Shown here: positions 45,551 to 56,074 of the stretch, in pieces
Layout of the letters: every line of letters starts with the position of its first letter
Position numbering within the stretch: the first letter of the stretch is position 1
NCBI GenBank assembly: GCA_963513935.1
Contig: OY740774.1
Location: 86,080,890 to 86,144,889 of the forward strand
Direction: 5' to 3'
DNA from: Aphrophora alni
Taxonomy: Eukaryota; Arthropoda; Insecta; Hemiptera; Aphrophoridae
DNA: 64,000 nt
The notes under the pieces: generated by a model
The model's database searches: none
The model's input: only the letters and a program-made list of their open reading frames with translations
Told to the model about the DNA's origin: nothing
Made by a program: the position numbers and the translations under genes

Positions 45551-46975
45551 CATTTGCTAACCGACTGAATGTTTATTACGCTTTTCAACGGTACATAGGA
45601 AAACAATATCTGTTTTTAAACTTTGAATCAATGTTATTTTTCAAAACCATCAAATTAATTTTAGAATTATAATGTAAGGGGACGGAAACATGTAAATTTT
45701 GAACTGAAGGAGTAAAATAAAAAATTAAACATATGATAGTACCTACAAGGAAAGATAAATAAAACATCTAACGTACAAATTAAATAATATAAAGTAATTT
45801 AATGTAATTCTAACTATGAAAGTTTAAACATAAAATCCCATTATTTGTTTTGGGGTAGGAAAAATGCAAAAACGTTCATTGTTAGCGCCAACTAGCATTG
45901 CGTGTGCACTTTTATTCAGAGGGACCTTTAATATTTAGGTGGGACTGTCACGTATCGCACATGGTTTGCAGACCAAATTTCTTGACAGGGGGTCAATAGA
46001 CTCGCGGACGCATAAATAAGCACGATTAATATAGAACTCTGCCTTTACGATCTAATCCTATCAGCAAATTTTCTTCCTCCATTAAAAAAAAAAGATTTTT
46101 TGGGTTTTTAACTTTGTATTTTTTAAATTATCATTTTAACTTTTTTTATCAGTATATGATTCACCTGCGGGTATTCTGGTGACTGTACATACTTCAATAT
46201 AATTATTTAAAATCACTATTTGCAATCACTGTGATCACTAATCCGCACGACGAGGAAAGAATGAATACGTCACATTCATTTGAAGAAAATGAAACTCTGG
46301 AGATGGTCCTCTCATAACTAACGACAGTGTCAAACACTTCCAGCGTATATGAGCTCTAACAAAATCCTGTTTTTTCGCAGAAAGAAAACGGTATGTTGTA
46401 AATTATGCAATAAATGTCGATGTGTAGGTAAGGTTGTATTATTCTTCCCGAGACATAAAATGTGGATTTCAGTACAGAAAGATTGAACAATAACGTTGGT
46501 TTGTTCTTGGTAATACCAATAATCAGTCATTGCTTAGGGATATGTTAAAGTTTTAATCTTATATCATTAAATAAGGGACGTTATCGTGGAACCGTATCAT
46601 GGGTTATCTCAGAAATATTTTTCAGCAGAAAATATGCCGCTTAGCGGAAAGCCTCAAGATGTGACAAACCCTTCTGACCTTTGTGTAATCCCCAGTAGTG
46701 TGTATGGGCGGACTCAGGTAGCTGCAGTGGATGGGGGGGGGGGGGGTGGAGAGGGGCGACTTTTCTACAAACATTTGGTTATTAATTCTTCCACCATGAC
46801 ACCATGATTTCCCGCCATCATATCTCAGTTTACAGTCGATAGCCTGCGCTGAAACATTCATTAACTGACAGTGATTACGTTCCTGTTTTGCATTTCATCG
46901 AGAGTGAAGTTAATTTTGATGTTTGACTTTACCTTTAAACTTTCTAAAATAGGAGATATTTTCAAATAAAAATTA
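45551..46975. other. No gene; possible outer part of a transposon
   Basis: No recognisable coding. A run of 14 G at 46733-46746 is notable. The open frames around 46586-46861 cover this G run on both strands and show no domain. This may be the left flank or untranslated part of the transposon whose transposase remains start at 46980. Confidence 0.35.
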
Positions 46976-46979
46976 ACGG

Positions 46980-47882
46980 AAGAAGTAATTAGTAGCCAGA
47001 TCAGGAAAGTGGTGTGTAATGTGTATACATTTATAAAGGAGTAAGCAGACGTCCGTTAGTTGAACTGCTGCGACTACCGGTGTTAGTGAGAACTTTGTAA
47101 CAAAAATAAATAGTGAACTGAGTAAACGAAAGTGATGACAACGTAAACTATTTTCAACACTGTATAGATATTTTTATCCCCGGAAAAAGCCAGTTGCAGA
47201 ACTAGATGACTTTGCTAAATCTGTTGAGAGAAGAATATTGTGTAATTTCCATTTACAAAAAAGCGACTACCTAGTGTGAAACTCTTAAAGTAGGAGTTAA
47301 ATGGTGTCATTGACTTTAAGTGCAGTGAAACTAGTTAAGGTGTATTTTAAAGCAATTTAGGTGGCAGAAGACTAAAAACAATAGAAAGTTGTTGTTTGAA
47401 AATCTAGACATTAGCAGTAGCATGCACACACATCTAGTAATAGAAAGAAAGAGATAAAAAAGATTGGCTTACTAAGAACAATATACCATTTAGTGATATA
47501 ATGTATGATCCAAAACTTGTAAAAAAGTAAAAACCTAGGTTTCATCGTTATCTAATTGACGAAATAGATAAACGACATTCTGAGACTTCTGCCTTATCAT
47601 CCTGGCCTCCCTATTGAGCTGGATTGGACTAACATTAATGGATACGTGGCCACCAGAAACGTTTCTTGAGCTATTTCTCAAGAGAAAATGTTATGCAAAG
47701 AAAAAAAACGTTAAACATGAGTCCTGACGATTGGATAAGGGAATGCCGACATGTTAAAAAACTTGAAGTCGAGTATCTAGCTCAAGAACCAGCAATAAAC
47801 ATTATAGTTGAATCACATAATTTCTATAAACAGTGACAGTGAACCAGATTCTGAAATTTCAGATGATGCTGATGAAGGCTAG
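46980..47882 (+). pseudogene. IS630-Tc1-mariner-like transposase, core deleted
   Basis: It reads as the insect transposase type whose N-terminus has paired helix-turn-helix parts and whose C-terminus is acidic. Blocks in order, over several frames: SSQIRKVVCNVYTFI (about 46989-47033); a PGKSQLQ phrase (about 47178); LDDFAKSVERRI (about 47200); LRCILKQFRWQKTKNNRKLL then FENLDI (about 47338-47410); WL..NNIPFSDIMYDPKLVKK (about 47463-47527); PRFHRYLIDEIDKRH (about 47535-47580); LPYHPGL.IELDW; a C-terminal DDW.RECRHVKKLEVEY; and the acidic end DSEISDDADEG with stop 47880-47882. The segment that should hold YLDETW and the second aspartate is missing between FENLDI and the WL..NNIPF block, an internal deletion besides many stops. 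Terminal repeats were not found. Confidence 0.8.
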
Positions 47883-48114
47883 AGTGGAGCTGTGGTGTTG
47901 GAACAACAGAATACAGGCGAATGGATAATAGAGGAAGTAATAGTAAATAATTATAAATTTCATTATACATTATGATTCAGTATGTTCAACTCTTATATTA
48001 CTGTAAAATGAAAGGTCGATTGTACGGCTAATGGTTGCGAACGCTGAAGTGATTCGCCATGGTTGATGTTTTCATAATGAGTAGTACGATTGTGACCGCA
48101 CGCACTACCTACTG

Positions 48115-48185
48115 GCGGCAACTGTAACTGGAGATGCAGGGCTCAGACCACTAACCGCTCGGTATACTGGCCGCTCGGTGGAAGA
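48115..48185 (-). repeat. Family G fragment
   Basis: CAACTGTAACTGGAGATGCA, GGGCTCAGACCACTAACCGC and CTGGCCGCTCGGTGGAAG match the 15465-15560 orientation with a small internal duplication (CGCTCGGTATACTGGCCGCT). Confidence 0.5.
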
Positions 48186-48219
48186 AACTCGTTTCGTTTG
48201 TGGAGGTGTCTCTCCCCTG

Positions 48220-48315
48220 ACGGACCTCGCAGCTGTAAACATTTTAAAAAGCCTCCACTCGCTACGCTCGTGTCTTTAATTCGGTTTTGTATTAAGGCTC
48301 CCATCAACTTGTTTT
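48220..48315 (+). repeat. Family A core fragment
   Basis: CCTCCACTCGCTACGCTCGT then GGCTCCCATCAACTTGTTTT (which is the reversed head). It is a rearranged scrap joining two parts of family A. Confidence 0.5.
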
Positions 48316-48864
48316 AATTCATAATTAGGTTAATTATTTTTATCGAAAATTATTTTTTTCCTAATTTTTTCACGAGATTTGTCGAATTTACCATAATGTG
48401 TGCTTTAAGTGATTAGAAAGTACTATTACAAGTAGTATTATAACCTAGGCTATCATGTGAACATTTCTAGATGGCACAACTTTGCGAGTTTTTCTAAATG
48501 TCTTTTAACGCTTTAAAATTTTCACTTTCCGTAATTACATATTTATCGTTTACATTCCACTGTCATATAAACATGTCAAATATGGAACCGACAATCTCAT
48601 ATTAAGCGTAATATGATTAGAAGCAATTTGACGGTAATCGTTGTGATGATGATGCTATGAAAGAGTCATCAAATATTTACAGGGAAAGGCAGAAAGTCAT
48701 TGCGTAAAAGGTATCTCGAACGATTTACGAAACTAAAAGTAACTTCGCTAATGTAAACTTGGAAGTTTCAACATGTGTCTGTTGCAAAACGAATTGAGTT
48801 CTATAGATTTTTTTCCCCACTTAGACATGTTATAGAAATTTATACGATTTGAGATACAAGTTGA

Positions 48865-49335
48865 TTGGCGCCATCATAACGCTTACCCAGCCCCATAATA
48901 AATAGCGGATCCTCTAAATATTAAATTCCCAAAAAGTTCATTTTCTGGGAAGTCAGCGTTTCAAATTACATTTTTACAATAACTTTGCTATTTATCATTG
49001 TAGAGAAGTAGTTTTGGTACCATTACTTGCATTGAAATCTTTAAATTGTTATCTAATATAGTATATTTACAAGTTGAATAACACATGCTATGAGAACGTT
49101 AAACTGTTTAAATTGACGCCATTTTGACATTTTCAGTACTTATTTTTTGAATTTCAATAGGACACTATTGTCCCCTATAACAAAGTTTATGTATCTATAT
49201 TAATTTTTCAAACGTAAGACTTGTAAAAAATCCCTTTTTTGGTTTCCCGAGGATATGAATCGCGAAGATCGCTGAAAGAAAGGAAGTCGAAAATTTTTGC
49301 AGTTAACAAACTTACCTTATTATCCAGGGTAAGTA
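48865..49335 (+). repeat. Family A copy, internally deleted
   Basis: Head GTTGATTGGCGCCATCATAA...GCTTACCCAGCCCC; the middle, including the core, is missing. It continues with AATAACTTTGCTATTTATCA, ATTGACGCCATTTTGACATT, GGACACTATTGTCCCC and tail AACTTACCTTATTATCCAGG ending GTAAGTAA. Confidence 0.75.
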
Positions 49336-49767
49336 ACAATCAATGTTCTGTTTTTATGTGAAAATATTCTTTTAAAGTCCTCTGACGCAATAAAGTTGTC
49401 TGCTGTTTGTCATTAGCGTAGTGGTGTACAAGTAAAACAGATTTTGATGAAATTTGGTATTATACTTTTAAAGTTATTTTATAATTACGGATTTTTCATA
49501 TTATTAGACGGTATAGTCGGACATTTGTCATAATTTGGGCGTATGTTACCTGCTAAACCCAATTTCAGTTTAATAAAATTAGAACCACGATTTAACAACA
49601 GAAAATATTTAAATTACTTAATTGAAAATAGGTTTATATTTTGTGTATCAGTTGCGATAGCATATACATTTTATTATTATTATTATATTATTAACTGAAC
49701 TTATTTGTGGTGATTTTCGCTACCACTAGTCGAGTCTTCATTTTTGGGTACGAAAATCTCCACGAAT

Positions 49768-49788
49768 AGGTTAGGTTAGGTCAGGTTA
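49768..49788 (+). repeat. Short interstitial (TTAGG)n array
   Basis: AGGTTAGGTTAGGTCAGGTT, four units with one change. Confidence 0.7.
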
Positions 49789-49939
49789 TTTATTCAGACT
49801 CATGCAATTATTAGTTTGGTTTTAAATAAGGTAACAAATTTAGTTTTAATTTTAGGAAAAACTAGTTTGACCTAAGCAAAACTAGTTTATCCTGAAGTCG
49901 GGTATAGCAGGTAAAATATATAAAAACTAATACACGACG

Positions 49940-49972
49940 TTTCGAGAGTATAAATCAACTCTCATTATCAAG
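49940..49972 (-). ncRNA. Hammerhead-like motif, left (minus strand)
   Basis: On the minus strand: CTTGATAAT, stem GAGAG/CTCTC, GAAACG. The first core element is diverged from CUGANGA. Penelope-like elements carry such ribozymes; activity is unlikely. Confidence 0.3.
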
Positions 49973-50212
49973 TGAAAACTCTGGAGCATAAAAGTGAAAA
50001 ACATTGTAGTGCTGTAATGTGTCTGGTGGTTTTTTTTTTCTGATTAAGCTTGTGTATATAGTTTTAGTTTTGACGGGTCGGATCTAGAGTTAGTCTTAGT
50101 TATAGTAGTCTATAAGAACTTCCCATCTTGGGTTTTGTTTCAGTTTCCAACATAGAATTAGGCTACTAGGCTACGTTGGTGTTTTTAACATTAAGTTACT
50201 TTAGGTTTATCA

Positions 50213-50247
50213 CTAGATAGCGAGAGTTAATTTTTACTCTCGAAACG
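50213..50247 (+). ncRNA. Hammerhead-like motif, right
   Basis: CTAGATAG, stem CGAGAG (50221-50226) with CTCTCG (50237-50242), then GAAACG. The first core element is degenerate; the stem II and GAAA part is well formed. Confidence 0.3.
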
Positions 50248-50269
50248 TCTTGCGTTAGTTTTTATATGA

Positions 50270-51235
50270 ACAAATGATGGTAAATGTCCGATTAATTATT
50301 TTAATACATTATGTTGAAGGGAGTATTTTACGTATATTTCGACTAAAAAATTGGATGTAGCTGCCACAAGGCCAAACTACAAACTAACTATTTTACAAAA
50401 TTGGCTCTAACGATTTTGATAAATTTTTTTCAATATAATGTCTATGAAACCGAGTGAAAAGTTGCTATCTCTCTAAAATACGTATCCGGACGTTATTGAT
50501 AAAAAAAACAAGCAAAAATCTCCATGAAATTGTTAAAAAATTAAATTTCTCAAAATCAACAGATTTTTATACAGATTTCGTTACATTTTAGGAACTGAGT
50601 GAAAATGAATATTTATTTCCACCATTTAATATGTTCTGATCTAGGCAGTGAAAAAATGTTTTACTCAAAAGATAGAAATTTAGTTTTTTTAAAGTCATTC
50701 AAAATATTAAGTTTTTAAAAATTGATTTGGACTTTTGAATGAACGCTGAAAAGAAATAAAATAACAGTGTGAACGAGAAATAACGAGCAGGTGTAAAACG
50801 CACTTAATGAAAATTAAGTACTAAAAAAATGTTTTTACTCAGAAAAAAAAACTTTCTTAGTTAATACTTTTTTTAATGGTCCAATTTAAACGAAATATAA
50901 CGTTTTTGAGGTTCACGAGGTTACAAAAATTTATATAAATTAATATTTACCCAACAGTTACACAGTTTTCTTCCCCGAGTTAATATTTAAATCTAGATAT
51001 AACTTTTATGTAACTCGTGTATTTACATAAAAGAAAATTAGAGTAAATTATGAACAATATCGTTTTCGTTTTCAATGGATTCGGTCACCAGCCACTGTGG
51101 CTCATCAGTAGCGGGGGTTGGTTTTTCAGATAATGCAATCAGCATTCCAGGATTTATATCTATATGTAGAGATTAATTTAGCTGAAACGAGCCGTTAATA
51201 AAGCATTGAAATTTTAATATATATTACTTTGATTG
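50270..51235. other. No gene seen
   Basis: AT-rich with long A and T runs. GGTTGGTTTTTCAGATAATG near 51116 has no recognisable context. Confidence 0.4.
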
Positions 51236-51345
51236 TGTTTTGTTCAAGTGTACAGTAGTCGTGGTGTTTATTTACTTATGGATTTATATTTTTTAAATGT
51301 ATTATAGCATCCAATGAGGAAGATCTGCTGTTCATAGAAGCAATA
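51236..51345 (+). repeat. Family C fragment
   Basis: GTTTTGTTCAAGTGTACAGT, GTGGTGTTTATTTACTTATG and GAGGAAGATCTGCTGTTCAT parallel 40290-40450. Confidence 0.6.
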
Positions 51346-52035
51346 GTAACCTATGTTTCAAAAAGACTTCGTTTTAAAAGTTTAAAAAAATTAAATAAAA
51401 TTTAATTAAACATCTCAGATTATTATAAAAAAATTTCAAACTTATAATCATAAAAATTTACTACTTTAATACGCAAACATATTTATAGTTACGAAAATAT
51501 GTTACAATAAAATTATTTTTAAAAAATCGCTAAAACTAATAACCAAGAATGGATAATTGTGATAATTGAAAAGTTACGATTCCAGCTTAGGTATGGGGAA
51601 GGGGTTGAAATAAATCAGTATTACAAGAGAAACCCGTTAAACTCTCTCAATTAGATTATAGAAAGTGTCACCCTCCGCGCTCCAGTGCCTCGAAGACATT
51701 TTAGCAAGTTTAAAGTATTTAATATGCAACAGCTATTGCCACTGTAATAGTGATTATTAATTCTTCTTTAATTAAAACTTATATTTGATTAGCTTATACA
51801 GGGTGTGTAGTTAAATGACAAGTAATAAAGGTGAGGTAATAAATAAATAAATATATATATAGGAAGTCGGATGTTTTTAATATTAAAAAAAATTAACCAC
51901 GTATTTATCAATTTTTGAGTTTGTAAATTTAGAAAGGTGGAAAGCTTCATTGCAAAACATACTAGTATAAAATATATTAAATAAAAATTAACGAATTGTT
52001 TTAATGAAATACCATTAGAAACGATTAAGTAATAT
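51346..52035. other. No gene; isolated transposon-end-like motif
   Basis: ACAGGGTGTGTAGTTAAATG near 51799 resembles the 5' end of mariner-like elements. No partner end was found. Confidence 0.35.
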
Positions 52036-52039
52036 AATT

Positions 52040-52880
52040 GTTATCTAGATCTAATGAGTAGAGGTATTGTTTTTCTGGGAGTAACCCATGTAGAGTTGAG
52101 TAGTTATGTTATTGAGCATAGATATATTACTCAATGAATGGATATTGTTTTATTGGAATACTAGGGTTGTTGATAGTGGATATATGATTTTTTTTGAAAG
52201 AGTAGGACTGTTCAGTGAAGGAGCTTATGGGATAATGTAGCAAATGAGTGGGTAAGCTTTGTTTTCCTGGAATCTAGATCACATAATTAAAGATCATAGT
52301 TTCCTTGTAATGCTATGAGTGGTCAAATGAGCGGAGAAGAAGGTTTTTCTTTTAATACTGGAGGCTAAATGACTGGAGGAGCGTTGTTTTCATGGAATAC
52401 TAAATCAAATAAATGGAGCACCATTGTTTTCTTTTAATACTTGGTCAAATGACTGGAGGGTATTGTTTTATTCTAATACTGTGCCAAATGAGTGTAGGAT
52501 CATTATTTTTTCTGAAAAGCGAGGTCAAATGAGAGAAGGAGCATTGTTTTCTTGTAATAATAGGTGAAATGAGCGGTGGGTATTATTGTTATATAATACT
52601 AGGTCAAATGAGAGGAGGGGTTTGGTTTTCTTGTAATACTAGGTCAAATGAGTGGAGGGGTTTGGTTTTCTTGTAATACTAGGTCAAATGAGTGGAGGGG
52701 TTTTGTTTTCTTGTAAAACTAGTTCAGTTGAAGAGTTTTTCTTTTATTGATATTAGGTTAAGTGAGAAAGTGCAATTGTTTCTTGGAATGCTAGGTAAAA
52801 AGAGTGGGGGGGGGGTGTTGTTTTCATTTAATAATAAGCCAAATGATTTGAGGCACATTATTTTCATAGAATACTAGAGC
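52040..52880 (+). repeat. Degenerate 40-bp minisatellite
   Basis: About 20 units of a roughly 40-bp motif, AGGTCAAATGAGTGGAGGGG then TTTGGTTTTCTTGTAATACT. It is most regular at 52600-52725 where three units are nearly identical, and drifts at both sides. A G run at 52806-52815 lies inside. The open frame 52692-52877 is an artefact of the array. Confidence 0.85.
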
Positions 52881-53395
52881 AAGTAAATAGTAGGGCATTG
52901 TCTTATATTATCTTTAAACGGGCGAAGGTAAACAATTTGGATGCAGTCAGTATTGCCATCCTGCTAGTTCTAATACTGTAAGTCTCTTGTCCTTCAGTTT
53001 GTAAGGAGGCATATATTATTCTACCTTTAACATTGAAATGAGGGAGAAAGTTTGTGGCATTGGAATAGATTAAACTTCGTCTTAAAACCGAAGTACCGCC
53101 TAGTCCATGTTATCAACGGCTTTGATATGTCTATTCCCCCTCCCCCTGCTTTTAATGTATCACTTACAAAATAGTTTTAAGTTATGTGTGTTGTCATGGT
53201 TAAATTTATCTACCTAAAATGGGACATATTTAAACTTAATACATGTGTACACTGTTATTCTCAATGCGTTTTTAGTGGATTAAAATTTTCTTGTAGTACT
53301 GTTTGGTTTGCTTTAGTGGTCTCAATAGTTTCATTGTAGTTGCTGTTTTCCCCTTGTTTAAGAGAGAATAACCTCTCGTTCTTAATCCCCTTATA
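52881..53395. other. No gene seen
   Basis: Spacer with a CCCCCTCCCCCTGC patch near 53136; nothing recognisable. Confidence 0.4.
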
Positions 53396-53399
53396 AAAT

Positions 53400-53770
53400 A
53401 GGATGAGGACTCCATCATGGTCCTTACCTCAGCCTTATTATACAATGTAATACAAGGTGATCCTCTAAATCTAATGCCCAAAAGTTTGTCTCTTTGTTAT
53501 TGTAGGAAAAGATAATTTTTATTGGTAGATCAAGAAGTTTTACCCAGTATACGTTATATAGGGTAAGTTTGTTTAGACAGTTATTACACTGGTTTTATCA
53601 AACTTGGAATAGTGTATATCACTAATTCCTTGACGTTGGCTATCGGTCTTGTAGATGTGTATATATTATAAAGTTTTGAATAGCTTCCCTCGTGTCAGTG
53701 TCTCAGCCTTAGAGTGGACCTCAAGATGTAGATATATTTAATTTAGTTTAGCACTGTTATTCTCTATGCG
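53400..53770 (+). repeat. Family A copy, 3'-truncated
   Basis: ACTCCATCATGGTCCTTACC, CAATGTAATACAAGGTGATC, CTCTAAATCTAATGCCCAAA, TTGGTAGATCAAGAAGTTTT and a decayed core (AGCTTCCCTCGTGTCAGTG). It ends before the ATCGTGCTTACG box. Confidence 0.7.
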
Positions 53771-54540
53771 TTTCTTGTCAACTAAAAGTTCCTATGCGTT
53801 TTCTATGAGTATTTTTTTGGTTTGATGGAGTAGTACTAAAGTTACGCTGGACATTGTATTGCTGTTAAAGAAGACATTGTTACGTTAATTTAAAAAAAAA
53901 AAAATATTAAAAACTCATAGTTTTTACAATTTTTAAATTTCAACATTTAACCTTTAAAATATTCCGAAGTGAAAGTATAAACAATGCAAAAACACTTAAA
54001 TTATTCCCGTATGAATTCATAGACAAAAATTAATATGTATAATCCAAAATCAAATTAACTCTCGAAATGTATTTTGCCTACATTGTAGCTAGATTATATA
54101 ACGGATTTCCTTATATGAATATCACTATCATTTGTTTTTTTAGCCAGGTGAAGTTTTAGATATTTTCTATTAATAATTTTGATTGAGAACGTTTAATATT
54201 TTTTAATTGTAAATTTTATATTATTGTAAGAAAAGTTTTCTATAATTTTAAGCAAATTGTTACTATAGTAAATTAGTGTATAATATGAATTGTATGTGTT
54301 TACCTCTACAGAATATCCTAAAAGTTAGTGTGTATTTTTTCCTTATTTTGGTTCAACATATTACTCGTGTATTATGTAGCCTAATATTCCATATTTTAAG
54401 CGCAAATGTTTGGAATGTTTTCTTTTGTGTTTTTGTTTCTGTCTCTTTTGTTTTTGATTGTGCAGCCACAACGGAATTTTATTTTGGTGAACTTTTTTTA
54501 TTATATTACAATTGTACACTGGCAGTAGGGTTTGTGTCCA
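53771..54540. other. No gene; possible Penelope-like 3' region
   Basis: AT-rich. The stretch 54420-54600 leads into a hammerhead-like motif and could be the non-coding end of a retroelement. Open frames at 54276-54545 and 54361-54630 are overlapping shadows with no domain. Confidence 0.3.
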
Positions 54541-54548
54541 GGTAGCAT

Positions 54549-54615
54549 CTGAGGATGATGGCTTAGTCATTGAATCGTTGTCTTGTATTTTTGTTGCACC
54601 AATAAAGTGGTTTTT
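54549..54615 (+). ncRNA. Hammerhead-like motif
   Basis: CTGAGGA (54549-54555) fits the CUGANGA core exactly. It is followed by an ATGA/TCAT stem and GAAT, where GAAA is expected (one change). A CACCAATAAAGTG hairpin (54596-54608) follows at the place of another helix. Probably inactive. Confidence 0.35.
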
Positions 54616-54749
54616 TTTTTGTGTTCTCATTCATACATTTAATTTTAAACTAGTAATCTAATTGGTTCCTTTTATGATAATTGATAAAAATAAAATCAAA
54701 TTTGTGGTATTTAAGACTTCTAAATCCTTGTAGAATCTTGACCTTGTCT

Positions 54750-55090
54750 ACGATCTGTAGCAATGAACAAAAATCCCTTGTTCTCCTTCGCCATCACTTC
54801 AACTTCAGTTGCCGGAGGACCTCCTTTTGGTCTTCATCCTCACAACCCCCGTACACCAGATCTCCTGCAAATAATTCTGGGTATCCTGTCATTCAGCATC
54901 CTTTCAAGTTATCCAATCCGTGTCTTCCTATTCACATACGTAATTTGTCAATCTTCCTAAACAGTTCTCTCAACTCTCCAGGATCCGTCCGGTAAAATCA
55001 GGACTAAAGATCTTTCTTAACAAACGTCTCCATACTAGAAGGAGCCTTCCAGATTCTACAATAAAGGTCCATCTTTCCCTGGCGTACGTA
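54750..55090 (-). pseudogene. LINE ORF2 C-terminal fossil (tentative)
   Basis: The minus strand gives RKIDKLR, then ERMLNDRIPRIICRRSGVRG, RPKGGPP and IATDRRQG in shifting frames. This order resembles the end of insect LINE reverse transcriptases (W.GH..RM...R.P......G.R..GRPK.RW...A.DR..W). It has stops and frameshifts and cannot be assigned to a clade. The plus-strand open frames at 54681-54995 are shadows. Confidence 0.4.
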
Positions 55091-55099
55091 AACATTTGG

Positions 55100-56010
55100 T
55101 TAAATAACTGTCTTGATCAGATAATGTAAAGTTCTGTGGCTATCTTACTATAAAGCAATAGTAATATCTCCACGAAAATTCATTCAGTCTTTTTATCTAA
55201 AGTATTGATAAAAAGGGACATCAGAATGTCTTCGGTTCTTAATTATATTCGCTCCAATTAAGGTTAAAAAAATATATTGGTGTTAATATGGTAGTAGAAA
55301 CACATGCATATGGTTAAACAAAGGTTCTCCTAAAACCAAAAGAAAAGTTGCTTTAATTGTTTCATCTTATTGTGTTCTCCCTGCTCTGTTACAGTCTAGC
55401 GTGTGACATGTCTACGCTATATATTGATATGTTTCACAATAATAATAATGACACCTTCCATTACATGCAACATTGTATGACAATGCTACTGTACAGTGTA
55501 TAGTGCCTAGCCCAACATGGGTCACGTATGTAACCCTAGCACGTGAGAATGTGCTTTCAAGTTTTTTCTAGGTTTAACTTCAAAGAAAAAAGTAGAAATT
55601 AAGTCTGCCAATAGCTATTACTGGTAGAAACATTCTCATTTGATTGATTTCCCGTTTAAAGATAATTTTACTTTTGTTGTGTAGTGGGTCAAAAATTCGA
55701 TGTGTAGTTTTTTGTTGATATATCAGTTTTGAGGTTTCCAAAAAGTGGTTTGTGGAATGATTTTTGTTTGTAGTCTGTTTTCTTTATTAACAAGTACTGA
55801 ATTTATATTTTTGGTGTCGATTATTTTCGGTTTAAATTTGGTTTTAAGAATGTGTGAGAGGAAATGTGTAAGATTTTGCAACATTTATTACTTTTGTTGC
55901 ACTAGATAAAAGTTAAAAAAATCTCGATAACAAGATCTCAAAAAAATTACGATTATTTAAGAAAACTTTATATATAAAGTTAAGTTTAATTATAGTTTTG
56001 TTATTGTAGC
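55100..56010. other. No gene seen
   Basis: AT-rich. A dense T/G-rich stretch from 55680 leads up to a hammerhead-like motif, reminiscent of 54420-54540. Confidence 0.35.
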
Positions 56011-56019
56011 TCATGTATC

Positions 56020-56070
56020 ATTGAGGATGGCGACTTTGTCGTTGAAACGCGTTTGATTAAACAAACGTAA
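56020..56070 (+). ncRNA. Hammerhead-like motif, best folded
   Basis: TTGAGGA (56021-56027; C3 changed to T). Stem II GGCGAC (56029-56034) pairs with GTCGTT (56038-56043), followed by GAAA (56044-56047). A stem III candidate, CGTTTG (56050-56055) with CAAACG (56062-56067), is followed by TAA. The architecture matches a type I hammerhead as found in Penelope-like elements, apart from the C3 change, which would be expected to abolish cleavage. Confidence 0.4.
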
Positions 56071-56074
56071 TTTT

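Larger units (their letters stand above)
49918..50266. repeat. Inverted pair of hammerhead-like hairpins
   Basis: Left arm 49918-49964 (TAAAAACTAA, CACGACGTTTCGAGAGTATA, AATCAACTCTC) mirrors right arm 50220-50266 (GCGAGAGTTAATTTTTACTC, TCGAAACGTCTTGCGTTAGT, TTTTA). Each arm reads outward as a five- to six-base stem (GAGAG...CTCTC) followed by GAAACG. Confidence 0.75.

Noticed and set aside
46622..46861. Open frames across the 14-G run
   Set aside because: Glycine or proline runs come from the homopolymer; no domain on either strand.
54681..54995. Plus-strand open frames with a serine/proline-rich product
   Set aside because: The minus strand of the same DNA reads better as a LINE fossil, so these are antisense shadows.
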